Part shown: positions 34,296 to 42,772 of the stretch, piece by piece
Position numbering within the stretch: the first letter of the stretch is position 1
Layout: each line of letters starts with the position of its first letter
Assembly (NCBI RefSeq): GCF_003123685.1
Contig: NZ_QCYJ01000021.1
Span: 124,001-188,000, forward strand
From: Nocardia aurea
GTDB taxonomy: Bacteria; Actinomycetota; Actinomycetes; Mycobacteriales; Mycobacteriaceae
Direction of reading: 5' to 3'
Length of the DNA: 64,000 bases
Made by a program: the position numbers and the translations under genes
The notes under the pieces: model-generated
Told to the model about the DNA's origin: nothing
Seen by the model: the letters and a program-made list of their open reading frames with translations, nothing else
Databases searched by the model: none

Positions 34296-34910
34296 ATGAC
34301 CGCAAGTACAGCCAGCGCCGTGGATGTCACCGTGACAGGTGACGGACGCCCGTTCGTCGTCGGAATCGGCGGCACCCTCCGTGCGAACTCGTCCACCGAG
34401 CGGGCGCTGCGGCGCTGCTTGGCGGCGGTCGAGCAGCAGGGCGGGCGTACCGCGCTGTTCAGCGGCGAGGACATCAACCTGCCGATGTACAGCCCGCACG
34501 ACGAGAGTCGGACACCGCGGGCCACCGCCCTGGTCGAGGCGTTGCGCGCGGCCGACGCCGTGATCGTCGGATCGCCCGGCTACCACGGCGGCATTTCCGG
34601 TCTGGTGAAGAACGCGCTCGACTATGTCGAGGACATGCGCGCCGACCCGACCGTCTACCTCGACAACAAGCCGTGGGGCTGCATCACCTGTGCGTACGGG
34701 TGGCAGGCGGCGGTGGGCACCCTCGGCCAGCTCCGGGTGATCGGCCACGCGCTGCGGGCGTGGCCGACACCGCTCGGCGTGGCGATCAACTCCGCCGAGC
34801 AGATCTGGGACAACGCGGGCGAATTGACCGATGCCACGGTCGAGAGCCAACTCGAGATGCTGGCCACCCAGGTGCTGACCTTCGCCCGCAGTTCGGGGGC
34901 GAAGCCGTGA
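34296..34910 (+). CDS. NAD(P)H-dependent FMN reductase
   Basis: A 204-residue flavodoxin-fold protein. VVGIGGTLRANSSTERAL is the FMN phosphate loop, and ADAVIVGSPGYHGGISGLVKNALDYVEDM is the hallmark second loop of the SsuE/azoreductase group. It supplies reduced FMN to a two-component monooxygenase or reduces flavin/quinone. No luciferase-type partner is in the window. It overlaps the RibBA-like gene by GTGA, a pairing that also occurs in the mel2 region of Mycobacterium tuberculosis (Rv1939-Rv1940, recalled). Confidence 0.85.
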   Translation: MTASTASAVDVTVTGDGRPFVVGIGGTLRANSSTERALRRCLAAVEQQGGRTALFSGEDINLPMYSPHDESRTPRATALVEALRAADAVIVGSPGYHGGISGLVKNALDYVEDMRADPTVYLDNKPWGCITCAYGWQAAVGTLGQLRVIGHALRAWPTPLGVAINSAEQIWDNAGELTDATVESQLEMLATQVLTFARSSGAKP

Positions 34911-36292
34911 GCGGCCCGGCCGCGGTGGAGTTCGCGGTCGAGGCGGTGCGATCCGGACGGATGGTCATCGTCGTCGACGGCGAGGACGATTCGGCGACAG
35001 GCAATCTCGTGCTCGGCGCGGGACACGTCTCGGCCGAAGCCGTCAATTTCATGGCGACCCGGGGCCGCGGCCTGATCCGGGTCGCGATGAGCGCGGCGCG
35101 GCTCGATGCGCTCGGCATCCCGCCCGCCGACACCACCGCGACCGGGCCCGCGCGTGACACATTCCGCGTGTCGGTGGACGTGGCGGCCGCGACCACGCGC
35201 GGTATCAGCGCGCGCGGTCGCGCCGAAACCATTCGCGCGCTGGTCGACCCCGCCGCCACCGAACGGGATTTCACCCGCCCCGGGTACGTCTTCCCGGTCG
35301 GGTGCCGCGAAGGTGGGCTACTCGCCGCGGTGGGAGAGTCGGCGGTGCGGTCGCGGGTGGCGACGCCGGCACCGCCGGTGGCAGTGACCGCGCAGCCGGA
35401 GGGGGTGGCCTCGTGGGTAGGGGCGGCGGCTGTACCGCCGCCCGCGGTCGGCTTGCACGCGGACGCCGCGGTCGAACTCCTGGTGGCGGCGGGTATGGAA
35501 CCTGCGGCGGTCCTGTGCGAGATATGCGGTGTCGACGGCGAATTGGCCGAACTGCCGGAACTGCTCGAACTCGGCGCGGCGCACGACATCCCGGTGATCG
35601 GCATCGCCGAACTGATCGAGTACCGCCGTCGCGAACTGTGCCGGGTGCGGCGGGCGGGGGAGGCGCGGATTCCACTGGAAGCCGGGCAGTTCCGCGCGAT
35701 CGGCTACGTCGACGGGACGGGGCGCGAACATATCGCGCTCGTCCACGGCGATCTCGCCCGCGCCGAGGCTCCGCTGGCGCGGGTACAGAGCGAATGCCTG
35801 CTCGGGGACGTGTTCGGCTCGCGTCGCTGCGAGTGCCGCGACAGTCTGCGCCGGTCGCTGGCGCTCATCGCCGAGACGGGTGACGGCGTGCTGGTCTACC
35901 TGCGCGGTCCCGACGACGTGGTGTCCCGCACGCCCGCGACCTGCCCGCGCGCGTCACCGGCTGCTGCCGCACGAAACACACTGGTGCACAGCGATATCCG
36001 GTCCGCCGGTGATATTCTGACGGATCTCGGCGTGCACGCTGTCCGTTTGCTCGTCGACAGCGCCGACACCGTCGACCTGCCCGCGGATATCGCGGTGGTC
36101 GAACGTGTCGACATCGTCACAGACGCGCCGTCGGACGCCGACGGGGCCGGACGGCTATCGGAGGCGCGCGCCGTCCGTCACACCGGATTCGGCGGGGCGG
36201 CCGCGAGTCGGACGGCGGTGAACGGGACCGGGATCGACACGGTCGCCCGGACGACGGTGGGTGCGGTGAACAGAGTGGGGAGTGCGACATGA
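34907..36292 (+). CDS. RibBA-like protein with both active sites degenerate
   Basis: A 461-residue fusion of DHBP synthase (RibB) and GTP cyclohydrolase II (RibA) folds. The RibB acidic loop, normally D-D-E-D-R-E-N-E-G-D, reads DGEDDSATGN (24-33), and RPGHxFP reads RPGYVFP (124-130). A Pro/Ala/Val-rich insertion of about 40 residues sits at 142-182. In the RibA half the zinc cysteines are kept (C297, C308, C310), but the catalytic GHEGRGIGL loop is replaced by GPDDVVSRT (334-342) and the following segment is deleted. It is therefore unlikely to make riboflavin. Its genes overlap an FMN reductase and a hydrolase by 4 nt each, so it acts with the catabolic operon. GTG start 34907. Confidence 0.78.
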   Translation: MSGPAAVEFAVEAVRSGRMVIVVDGEDDSATGNLVLGAGHVSAEAVNFMATRGRGLIRVAMSAARLDALGIPPADTTATGPARDTFRVSVDVAAATTRGISARGRAETIRALVDPAATERDFTRPGYVFPVGCREGGLLAAVGESAVRSRVATPAPPVAVTAQPEGVASWVGAAAVPPPAVGLHADAAVELLVAAGMEPAAVLCEICGVDGELAELPELLELGAAHDIPVIGIAELIEYRRRELCRVRRAGEARIPLEAGQFRAIGYVDGTGREHIALVHGDLARAEAPLARVQSECLLGDVFGSRRCECRDSLRRSLALIAETGDGVLVYLRGPDDVVSRTPATCPRASPAAAARNTLVHSDIRSAGDILTDLGVHAVRLLVDSADTVDLPADIAVVERVDIVTDAPSDADGAGRLSEARAVRHTGFGGAAASRTAVNGTGIDTVARTTVGAVNRVGSAT

Positions 36293-37143
36293 CGGTCGAA
36301 CGGAGAACCGTTGTCGTGGACGGGTTGTCCACGAGTTATCTCGAAGCGGGCGCGGGCGATTGTGTCGTCCTGCTGCACGGCGGCGAATTCGGGGCGAGCG
36401 CCGAAATCGGCTGGGAACACACCATCGAGGCGCTCGCCGAACGCTACCGAGTGCTCGCGCCCGATATGCTCGGGTTCGGCCATTCGGCCAAGGTCATCGA
36501 TTTCACCGACGGCCGCGGAATGCGCATCAGACATATCGCGCGATTCTGCGCGGCACTCGGCGTGAATTCGGCGCATTTCGTCGGCAATTCGATGGGCGCG
36601 ATCATGTTGCTCGTCGACGCCACCTCGGAATTCCCGCGACTGCCGGTGCGCAGCCTCGTCGCGATCTGCGGCGGCGGCGAGATCCAGCGCAACGAGCACA
36701 TGCAGGCGCTCTACGACTACGACGCGTCCTCGGAGGCGATGCGCCGCATCGTGACCGCGCTGTTCCACGGGCCCGAGTATCCGGCGGACGAGGGTTATGT
36801 CGGCAGGCGTTTCCTGTCCAGCACCCTGCCCGGCGCCTGGGAAGCGGTGGCGGCGGCGCGGTTTCGCAGGCCGGGCCTCGACGCGCCGTCGGCCCCGTCG
36901 AGCGAGCGTGCCTACGAGCGCATCTCGGTGCCGACCCTGATCGTGGAGGGCGGCGGCGACAAACTGCTGCCCGCCGGGTGGGCGGCGCAGATCGCGGGGC
37001 GGATCGCCGGGGCGCGGTCGGTCGTCATCGATGGGGCGGGACATTGCCCGCAGATCGAACAGCCCGACGCGGTGAACGCGGTGCTGCACAAATTCCTCGA
37101 CGCCACGGCGACCGCCGTGTCGCCGACGAAACGAAAGGAATGA
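36289..37143 (+). CDS. Alpha/beta hydrolase (meta-cleavage hydrolase-like) 2
   Basis: A 284-residue alpha/beta hydrolase. HGGEFGASAEIGWEHTI is the oxyanion loop region, Ser is in VGNSMGAIM (about residue 98), the acid is in IVEGGGDKLLP, and the His is in GAGHCPQIEQP. The fold resembles C-C hydrolases of meta-cleavage pathways as well as epoxide hydrolases. It is a second candidate for cleaving a ring-fission product. ATG 36289 is preceded by GGGGAG and overlaps the RibBA-like stop. Confidence 0.8.
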   Translation: MTVERRTVVVDGLSTSYLEAGAGDCVVLLHGGEFGASAEIGWEHTIEALAERYRVLAPDMLGFGHSAKVIDFTDGRGMRIRHIARFCAALGVNSAHFVGNSMGAIMLLVDATSEFPRLPVRSLVAICGGGEIQRNEHMQALYDYDASSEAMRRIVTALFHGPEYPADEGYVGRRFLSSTLPGAWEAVAAARFRRPGLDAPSAPSSERAYERISVPTLIVEGGGDKLLPAGWAAQIAGRIAGARSVVIDGAGHCPQIEQPDAVNAVLHKFLDATATAVSPTKRKE

Positions 37144-37985
37144 TGGCCATGGCCGACGAACTGTCGGGAAAGGTCGCGATCGTCACCGGCGGCAGCGTCG
37201 GTATCGGTCGCGCGATCGTCGAGCGTTTCCACGCCGAGGGCGCGCGCGTCGTCATCGCGGACACCAATCGTGAACGCGGTGCGGAAGTGGCCGAAGCGTG
37301 CGGGACCGGCGCGATCTTCCGGTGCGTGGACGTGGCCGATCTCGAACAGATGGCCGGCCTGATCACGTTCGCGCTCGACGCGTTCGGCGCCCTGGACGTC
37401 ATGGTCAACAATGCCGGGATCTCCGGCACCCTGCACCGGAGCATCCTGCACGACGATCTGGCCGACTTCACGCGGGTGATGTCGGTCAACGTGCTCGGGG
37501 TGATGGCGGGCACCCAGTTCGCCGCGCGGCACATGGCCGAGAACGGCGGCGGCTCGATCGTGAACATGTCCTCGATCGGCGGCATCCAGGCCGGTGGCGG
37601 TGTCATGACCTATCGCGCGTCCAAGGCCGCGGTCATCCAGTACACCAAGTCCGCGGCGATCGAGTTGGCCCAGCACGAGATCCGGGTCAACTGCATCGCA
37701 CCGGGCAATATCCCGACCACGCTGCTCGCGTCGTCGGCGGCGGGAATGTCGCCGGAGAAGGCCGAGCGTTTCGCGGCCGTGGTGCGCGAGACGATGCGCG
37801 CGGACCGGCCGTTGGACCGGGAGGGGACACCGGAGGACGTCGCGGAGGCCGCCCTGTATCTGGGCAGTGAACGCTCCCGCTACATCACCGGCACGATTCT
37901 GCCGATCGACGGCGGCACGGTCGCGGGCAAACCGGTGCGGCGTCGGGCGGATTCGAACGGGAAGGCGGTATCGGGCCGTGCGTGA
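37143..37985 (+). CDS. Short-chain dehydrogenase/reductase (classical)
   Basis: A 280-residue classical SDR with KVAIVTGGSVGIGRAIVER, the NAD-preferring Asp (VVIADTNRE), NNAG, and the active-site Tyr-x3-Lys in YRASKAAV. The C-terminus has SRYITGTILPIDGGTVAG. It interconverts a hydroxyl and a ketone. Several in-frame ATGs (37140, 37143, 37149) follow AAAGGA; 37143 is chosen by spacing. Last gene before a 75-bp gap and the internal TetR gene. Confidence 0.86.
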   Translation: MAMADELSGKVAIVTGGSVGIGRAIVERFHAEGARVVIADTNRERGAEVAEACGTGAIFRCVDVADLEQMAGLITFALDAFGALDVMVNNAGISGTLHRSILHDDLADFTRVMSVNVLGVMAGTQFAARHMAENGGGSIVNMSSIGGIQAGGGVMTYRASKAAVIQYTKSAAIELAQHEIRVNCIAPGNIPTTLLASSAAGMSPEKAERFAAVVRETMRADRPLDREGTPEDVAEAALYLGSERSRYITGTILPIDGGTVAGKPVRRRADSNGKAVSGRA

Positions 37986-38060
37986 GCGACACGACATACC
38001 GACAGCGCGGCCCAGGTCACGCGGCCTCTCCGCCGCCTTCCCGCTACGCAAGGCGCCACG

Positions 38061-38810
38061 ATGATCCGATCCGGGACGACCCCAGCGCGCGTGTCCGGTG
38101 ACCGCGCGTTCACGCACACCGACACGGGCGGCCCCGACGACACCGCGCCGTCGGCGATCACCACTCGCGAGGCCATACTCGCTGCGGCCGAACGACTCTA
38201 CGCCGAACGCGGAATATTCGGCGTCACCCACCGCCAGGTCGGGATCGCCGCGCGGGTGGGCGATATGTCCGCGGTCACCTACCATTTCGGCGGGAAATCG
38301 GGGCTGGTGCGCGCGGTGGTGCGACCGCATCTGGAGCGGATCGACCTGAGGTGCAGGCCGTTGGTCGACCGGGCCGTCGAATCCGGCGATGTCGGGCAAT
38401 GGGTCACCTGCCTGGTGCGTCCCATCAGCGAGCACCTGGCCGAATCGGGCGGTCCGACCTGGTTCGCCCGGTTCATCGCGCAATTGGCGGTCACCCCGGG
38501 ATTCCGGGACGTGCTCAACGAGGAACGTCTGGCGTCCTCGGTCGCGGTCGCGAAAGGTCTGCGCGGCTGCCTGCCCCAGTTGGCGCCGGACCTGCGCGAC
38601 CGGCGCAACGCCATGGCGCGTCAGCTGATCGTCGGCAACTGCGCCGAGCACGAGCGACGAATCGCCGCCGATCCCGATCACGCGGCCTCGTGGCACACCA
38701 ACGCGGAGGAACTCGTCGACGCGGTCACCGCGATCTACCTCGCGCCGGTGGGGGCGCGATCGCGACCGGACGTGGACACGGCCGGTGCGAACAGGGAAGT
38801 CGCGCCATGA
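38061..38810 (+). CDS. TetR-family regulator inside the catabolic operon
   Basis: A 249-residue TetR regulator with an unusually long N-terminal arm (about 30 residues, Thr/Asp-rich) before the helix-turn-helix. The HTH spans about 35-80: TREAILAAAERLYAERG, then VTHRQVGIAARVGDMSAVTYHF. It is transcribed with its neighbours (75 bp after the SDR, ATGA overlap with the ferredoxin reductase). It could respond to a pathway intermediate and control the P450 module. I see no convincing palindrome of its own in the short upstream gap. Confidence 0.85.
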   Translation: MIRSGTTPARVSGDRAFTHTDTGGPDDTAPSAITTREAILAAAERLYAERGIFGVTHRQVGIAARVGDMSAVTYHFGGKSGLVRAVVRPHLERIDLRCRPLVDRAVESGDVGQWVTCLVRPISEHLAESGGPTWFARFIAQLAVTPGFRDVLNEERLASSVAVAKGLRGCLPQLAPDLRDRRNAMARQLIVGNCAEHERRIAADPDHAASWHTNAEELVDAVTAIYLAPVGARSRPDVDTAGANREVAP

Positions 38811-40009
38811 CCGATGTACTCGTCGTCGGCGCGTCGGCCGCGGGGCTGACGACCGTGGAAGCGCTGCGGCGCAACGGATTCAGCGGGCGGATCACGCTGC
38901 TCGGCGCGGAATCGCATCCGCCCTACGATCGTCCGCCGCTGTCCAAACAGATCCTGTCCGGCGCGTGGACACCGGAGCGGACGACGCTGCGCGCCCCCGA
39001 GATCCTGTCGGCGCTCGATGTCGAGCTGATCCTCGGCGATCCCGCGCGCGAACTCGACGCCGCGAACCGGACGGTGCGCACCGCGACCAGGACGATCACC
39101 GCGGACCATATCGTCGTCGCCACCGGCGCGCGCCCGCGCACCATGCCCGTCACGGCGGGCACCCGCGGTCCGCACGTGCTGCGCACCCTGGACGACGCGC
39201 TCGCGCTGCGCGCAGGACTGCTCGCCGGTTCGCGGCTGATCGTGGTCGGCGAGGGTGTCCTCGGCGCCGAGATCGCCGCGACCGCAAGGGAAATGGGTCT
39301 GGACGTCACGGTGACCGGCCCGCAGCCCGCCCCGATGGCCGCGCAGCTGGGCGAACTCGCCTCCGGACTGCTCGCGGAATTGCACACCGAACGCGGGGTG
39401 CGGCTGCGCTTGGGCCTCGGCGTCACCCGGCTCGTCGAAGACGACGGCGCGGTCACCGGCGTCGAACTCGCCTCCGGGCAGACGCTGTCCGCCGATCTGG
39501 TCGTCGTCGCCATCGGCGCGGTGCCCGCCACCGAGTGGCTGGAGGGCAGCGGACTGCGGCTCGACAACGGCGTCGTCTGCGACGCCGAGTGCCGTGCCGC
39601 CGAAAACATCTACGCCGTCGGGGATGTCGCCCGCTGGCAGCACGCGGGCTACGGCGGACCGATACGCCTGGAGAACCGCACCAACGCGACCGAACAGGCG
39701 ATGGTGGTGGCCGCGAATATCGTCGGCACGCCCCGGGAGTATCGGCCCGTCCCGTATTTCTGGACCGACCAGTTCCAGACCAAGATCCAGGTCCACGGTG
39801 TCATCGCCGCGGACGCGCACGCCACGGTGGTCGAGGGCGACCCGGCCGACGGACGTTTCGTCGCGCGATACGAGCGCGACGGCGTGGTCACCGGGGTGCT
39901 CGGCTGGAATATGCCCAAGCAGTGCCGTGCACACCGGCAACACGTGGTCGACGCGCTCGCCGTCGACGCGCTCGAGGCTCCCGTCACGGCCCAGCGGACC
40001 GCCTCGTGA
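38807..40009 (+). CDS. NAD(P)H:ferredoxin reductase, FAD-dependent (putidaredoxin reductase-like)
   Basis: A 400-residue pyridine nucleotide-disulphide family reductase. FAD site VLVVGASAAGLTTVEALRR, NAD site RLIVVGEGVLGAEIAATARE, and the second FAD contact ENIYAVGDVARW are in place. It takes electrons from NAD(P)H to the ferredoxin encoded 22 bp downstream, which feeds the two P450s that follow. Reductase, ferredoxin, P450, P450 is a complete class I P450 system. ATG overlaps the TetR stop. Confidence 0.9.
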   Translation: MTDVLVVGASAAGLTTVEALRRNGFSGRITLLGAESHPPYDRPPLSKQILSGAWTPERTTLRAPEILSALDVELILGDPARELDAANRTVRTATRTITADHIVVATGARPRTMPVTAGTRGPHVLRTLDDALALRAGLLAGSRLIVVGEGVLGAEIAATAREMGLDVTVTGPQPAPMAAQLGELASGLLAELHTERGVRLRLGLGVTRLVEDDGAVTGVELASGQTLSADLVVVAIGAVPATEWLEGSGLRLDNGVVCDAECRAAENIYAVGDVARWQHAGYGGPIRLENRTNATEQAMVVAANIVGTPREYRPVPYFWTDQFQTKIQVHGVIAADAHATVVEGDPADGRFVARYERDGVVTGVLGWNMPKQCRAHRQHVVDALAVDALEAPVTAQRTAS

Positions 40010-40031
40010 TCGAACAGAAAGGAAGTTCCCG

Positions 40032-40226
40032 ATGAAAGTGACTGTCGAACAAGACAAATGCGTCGCGGCCGGGCATTGCGTCATGCACGCGATCGATGTG
40101 TTCGATCAGCGCGACGACGACGGCATCGTCGTCCTGCTGGACGAGAACCCGCCCGAGGAACTCGCCGAGGACGTGCGGCAGGCGGCGGCGGTCTGTCCCG
40201 CCATGGCCATCCACATCCAGGAATGA
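40032..40226 (+). CDS. P450-type single-cluster ferredoxin C
   Basis: A 64-residue ferredoxin with CVAAGHC (C10 to C16) and VCPAMAI as cluster ligands. Ala occupies the position that is Cys in [4Fe-4S] proteins, so a [3Fe-4S] cluster is expected. AAAGGAAG lies 7-8 nt upstream of the ATG. It is placed between the reductase and the P450s and is their likely electron donor. Confidence 0.9.
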   Translation: MKVTVEQDKCVAAGHCVMHAIDVFDQRDDDGIVVLLDENPPEELAEDVRQAAAVCPAMAIHIQE

Positions 40227-40284
40227 CAGACAGCTCCAGGATCTCCAGCCGCCGCCATCGCGGCCCTACCCCACAGGAGTGACC

Positions 40285-41523
40285 GTGTCCGACACGACCA
40301 CCACATCAGCCACCACCGCCACCGAGATTCCCGACTATCCGATCGAGAAGTCGTCCGCGTGCCCGTTCGCGCCCGCACCGCGGATCAGCGAGATGGCGGC
40401 GGTCAAACCACTGCACCGGGTGCGGATCTGGAACGGGAGCACACCGTGGCTCGTCACCGGCTACACCGAATTCAAGGCGCTCATGGCGGACCCGAGGGTC
40501 AGCGTGGACGACCGCAGACCGGGGTTCCCGCACTGGAACGAGGGCATGCTGTCCACCGTGAACACCCGGCCCAGGTCGGTGTTCACCAGCGATGGTGAGG
40601 AGCACACCCGCTTCCGGCGGATGATGACCAAGCCGTTCACGTTCAAGCGGGTCGACGCGCTGCGGCCCTCGATCCAGCAGATGACCGAGGAGCACATCGA
40701 CCGGATGCTGGCCGGGCCCAAGCCCGCCGACCTGGTCGAGGCGATCGCCCTGCCGATTCCCACGCTGATGATCAGTGAGATGCTCGGCGTGCCCTACGAG
40801 GATCACGAATTCTTCCAGCAGCACGCCACCGTCGGCGTGGACAGGTACGCGACCAAGGAGCAGGCCGCCGCGGGCCGGGCCGGGCTCGCGCGCTACCTGA
40901 TCGACCTGATCAAGGTGAAGCTGGAGAATCCCGCCGAGGACGTCGTCTCCGATCTCGCCGAGCGGGTGCGGGCCGAGGAGATCAGCATGAAGGAGGCCGC
41001 CCAGCTCGGCACCGGCCTGCTGATCGCCGGGCACGAGACCAGCGCGAACATGATCTCGCTCGGCGTGCTCGCGCTGTTGCGGAATCCGGAACAGTTCGCG
41101 CTGCTGCGCGACACCGACGACCCGAAACTGGTGGCCAACGCGGTCGAGGAACTGCTGCGGTATCTGAGCATCATCCAGAACGGACAGCGTCGCGTCGCGA
41201 TCGAGGATATCGAGATCGCGGGGGAGACCATCCGGGCGGGCGAGGGCATCATCGTGGACCTCGCGCCCGCGAACTGGGATCCGGCCGCGTTCCCCGATCC
41301 CGAGAAACTCGATATCGCCCGGCCCGCGCGTCATCACGTCGGATTCGGATTCGGTGTCCACCAGTGCGTCGGCCAGCAGTTGGCCCGCGTCGAATTGCAG
41401 ATCGTCTTCGAGACCCTGGTGAAACGGGTGCCGACCCTGGAGTTGGCGATTCCGTTCGATCAGGTCGAGTTCAAACACGATCGGCTCGCTTTCGGCGTGT
41501 ACACGCTTCCCGTCAGTTGGTAG
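40285..41523 (+). CDS. Cytochrome P450 (2)
   Basis: A 412-residue P450. I-helix LIAGHETSAN (about 245), ExxR in VEELLRY, and haem ligand Cys361 in FGFGVHQCVGQQLAR, which resembles CYP105/CYP107-type enzymes. It hydroxylates an unknown substrate. GTG 40285 is chosen over GTG 40279 because CAGGAG is then spaced about 5 nt. It follows the ferredoxin by 58 bp and precedes a second, unrelated P450. Confidence 0.92.
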   Translation: MSDTTTTSATTATEIPDYPIEKSSACPFAPAPRISEMAAVKPLHRVRIWNGSTPWLVTGYTEFKALMADPRVSVDDRRPGFPHWNEGMLSTVNTRPRSVFTSDGEEHTRFRRMMTKPFTFKRVDALRPSIQQMTEEHIDRMLAGPKPADLVEAIALPIPTLMISEMLGVPYEDHEFFQQHATVGVDRYATKEQAAAGRAGLARYLIDLIKVKLENPAEDVVSDLAERVRAEEISMKEAAQLGTGLLIAGHETSANMISLGVLALLRNPEQFALLRDTDDPKLVANAVEELLRYLSIIQNGQRRVAIEDIEIAGETIRAGEGIIVDLAPANWDPAAFPDPEKLDIARPARHHVGFGFGVHQCVGQQLARVELQIVFETLVKRVPTLELAIPFDQVEFKHDRLAFGVYTLPVSW

Positions 41524-41546
41524 AAGTTTTCAGAAAGGCGAGATCC

Positions 41547-42749
41547 GTGACCACCACAGCGGCCAGCGACGTCCATTACGACCCGTACGACGTCGAGCTC
41601 AACAATGATCCGTACCCGATGTTCAAACGTCTCCGTGACGAGATGCCCCTGTACTACAACGAGGCGCACGATTTCTACGCGGTGAGCCGTTTCGACGACG
41701 TCAACGCGGGCCTGATCGACAAGGACACCTTCATCTCCGGTCGGGGCGCGATCCTCGAACTGATCAAGGCGAATATCGAGATTCCCTCGGGCGCGCTGAT
41801 CTTCGAGGATCCGCCGGTCCACGACATCCATCGCGGCCTGCTCTCGCGCATGTTCACCCCGCGCAAGATCATCGGACTCGAGGCGAAGATCCGGGAGTTC
41901 TGCGCGCAGAGCCTGGACCCGGTCGTCGGCACGGGCCGCTTCGATTTCATCGCCGACCTCGGCGCGCAGATGCCGATGCGCACCATCGGCCTGCTGCTCG
42001 GAATTCCGGAGGAGGATCAGGAAGCGATCCGGGATTTCGCCAACGAGCAGATGCGCACCGAAGAGGGGCAGCCGATGAAGGCGGCCTCCGACGGCATGGT
42101 CAGCGGCGATATCTTCGCCGCCTACATCGAATGGCGCAGAGAACACCCGTCCGACGACATCATGACCGAACTGTTGAATGTCGAATTCGAGGACGAGCAC
42201 GGGAACTACCGGCATCTGACCCGGGAAGAACTGCTCATCTACGTGAACGTGGTGGCGGGTGCGGGGAACGAGACGACGACCAGGCTGATCGGCTGGGCGG
42301 GCAAGGTGCTGGCCGAACATCCCGACCAGCGCAAGCAGTTGGTGGAGAACCCGAAACTCATTCCGCAGGCGATCGAGGAACTGCTTCGCTTCGAAGCGCC
42401 CGCGCCACATGTCTGCCGCTATGTGAACCGCGATGTGGAATTGCACGGGCAGACCGTGCCCGAGGGCAACGTCATGATGTTCCTCATCGGCGCGGCCAAT
42501 CGCGATCATCGGATGTACGCGCCGGACGGCGATGTCTTCGACATCCACCGCAAGACCCGCCAGCACCTCTCGTTCAGCGTCGGCACCCATTTCTGCCTGG
42601 GTTCGGCACTGGCGCGACTGGAGGGCCGGGTCGCGCTCGAGGAGATCCTCAAGCGCTTCCCAGAATGGGAAGTCGACATGTCCGGCGCGAAACTGTCGCC
42701 CACCTCGACGGTTCGCGGCTGGGAATCCATGCCCGCGTTCACCGCGTGA
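41547..42749 (+). CDS. Cytochrome P450 (3)
   Basis: A 400-residue P450. The I-helix reads VAGAGNETTTRLIGW, ExxR is in EELLRFEAP, and the haem ligand is Cys350 in FSVGTHFCLGSALAR. Asn-Glu-Thr in the I-helix differs from P450 (2), so the two probably act at different positions of the substrate. The GTG start follows AAAGGCGAG. It is 23 bp downstream of P450 (2) and 23 bp upstream of the hydratase, within the same operon. Confidence 0.92.
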   Translation: MTTTAASDVHYDPYDVELNNDPYPMFKRLRDEMPLYYNEAHDFYAVSRFDDVNAGLIDKDTFISGRGAILELIKANIEIPSGALIFEDPPVHDIHRGLLSRMFTPRKIIGLEAKIREFCAQSLDPVVGTGRFDFIADLGAQMPMRTIGLLLGIPEEDQEAIRDFANEQMRTEEGQPMKAASDGMVSGDIFAAYIEWRREHPSDDIMTELLNVEFEDEHGNYRHLTREELLIYVNVVAGAGNETTTRLIGWAGKVLAEHPDQRKQLVENPKLIPQAIEELLRFEAPAPHVCRYVNRDVELHGQTVPEGNVMMFLIGAANRDHRMYAPDGDVFDIHRKTRQHLSFSVGTHFCLGSALARLEGRVALEEILKRFPEWEVDMSGAKLSPTSTVRGWESMPAFTA

Positions 42750-42772
42750 TCGACGGTTGAGGCGGGACGAAT

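Noticed and set aside
34907..36292. Housekeeping riboflavin biosynthesis gene
   Set aside because: Key residues of both RibB and RibA sites are missing, the gene overlaps catabolic neighbours, and there is no intergenic space for an FMN riboswitch.
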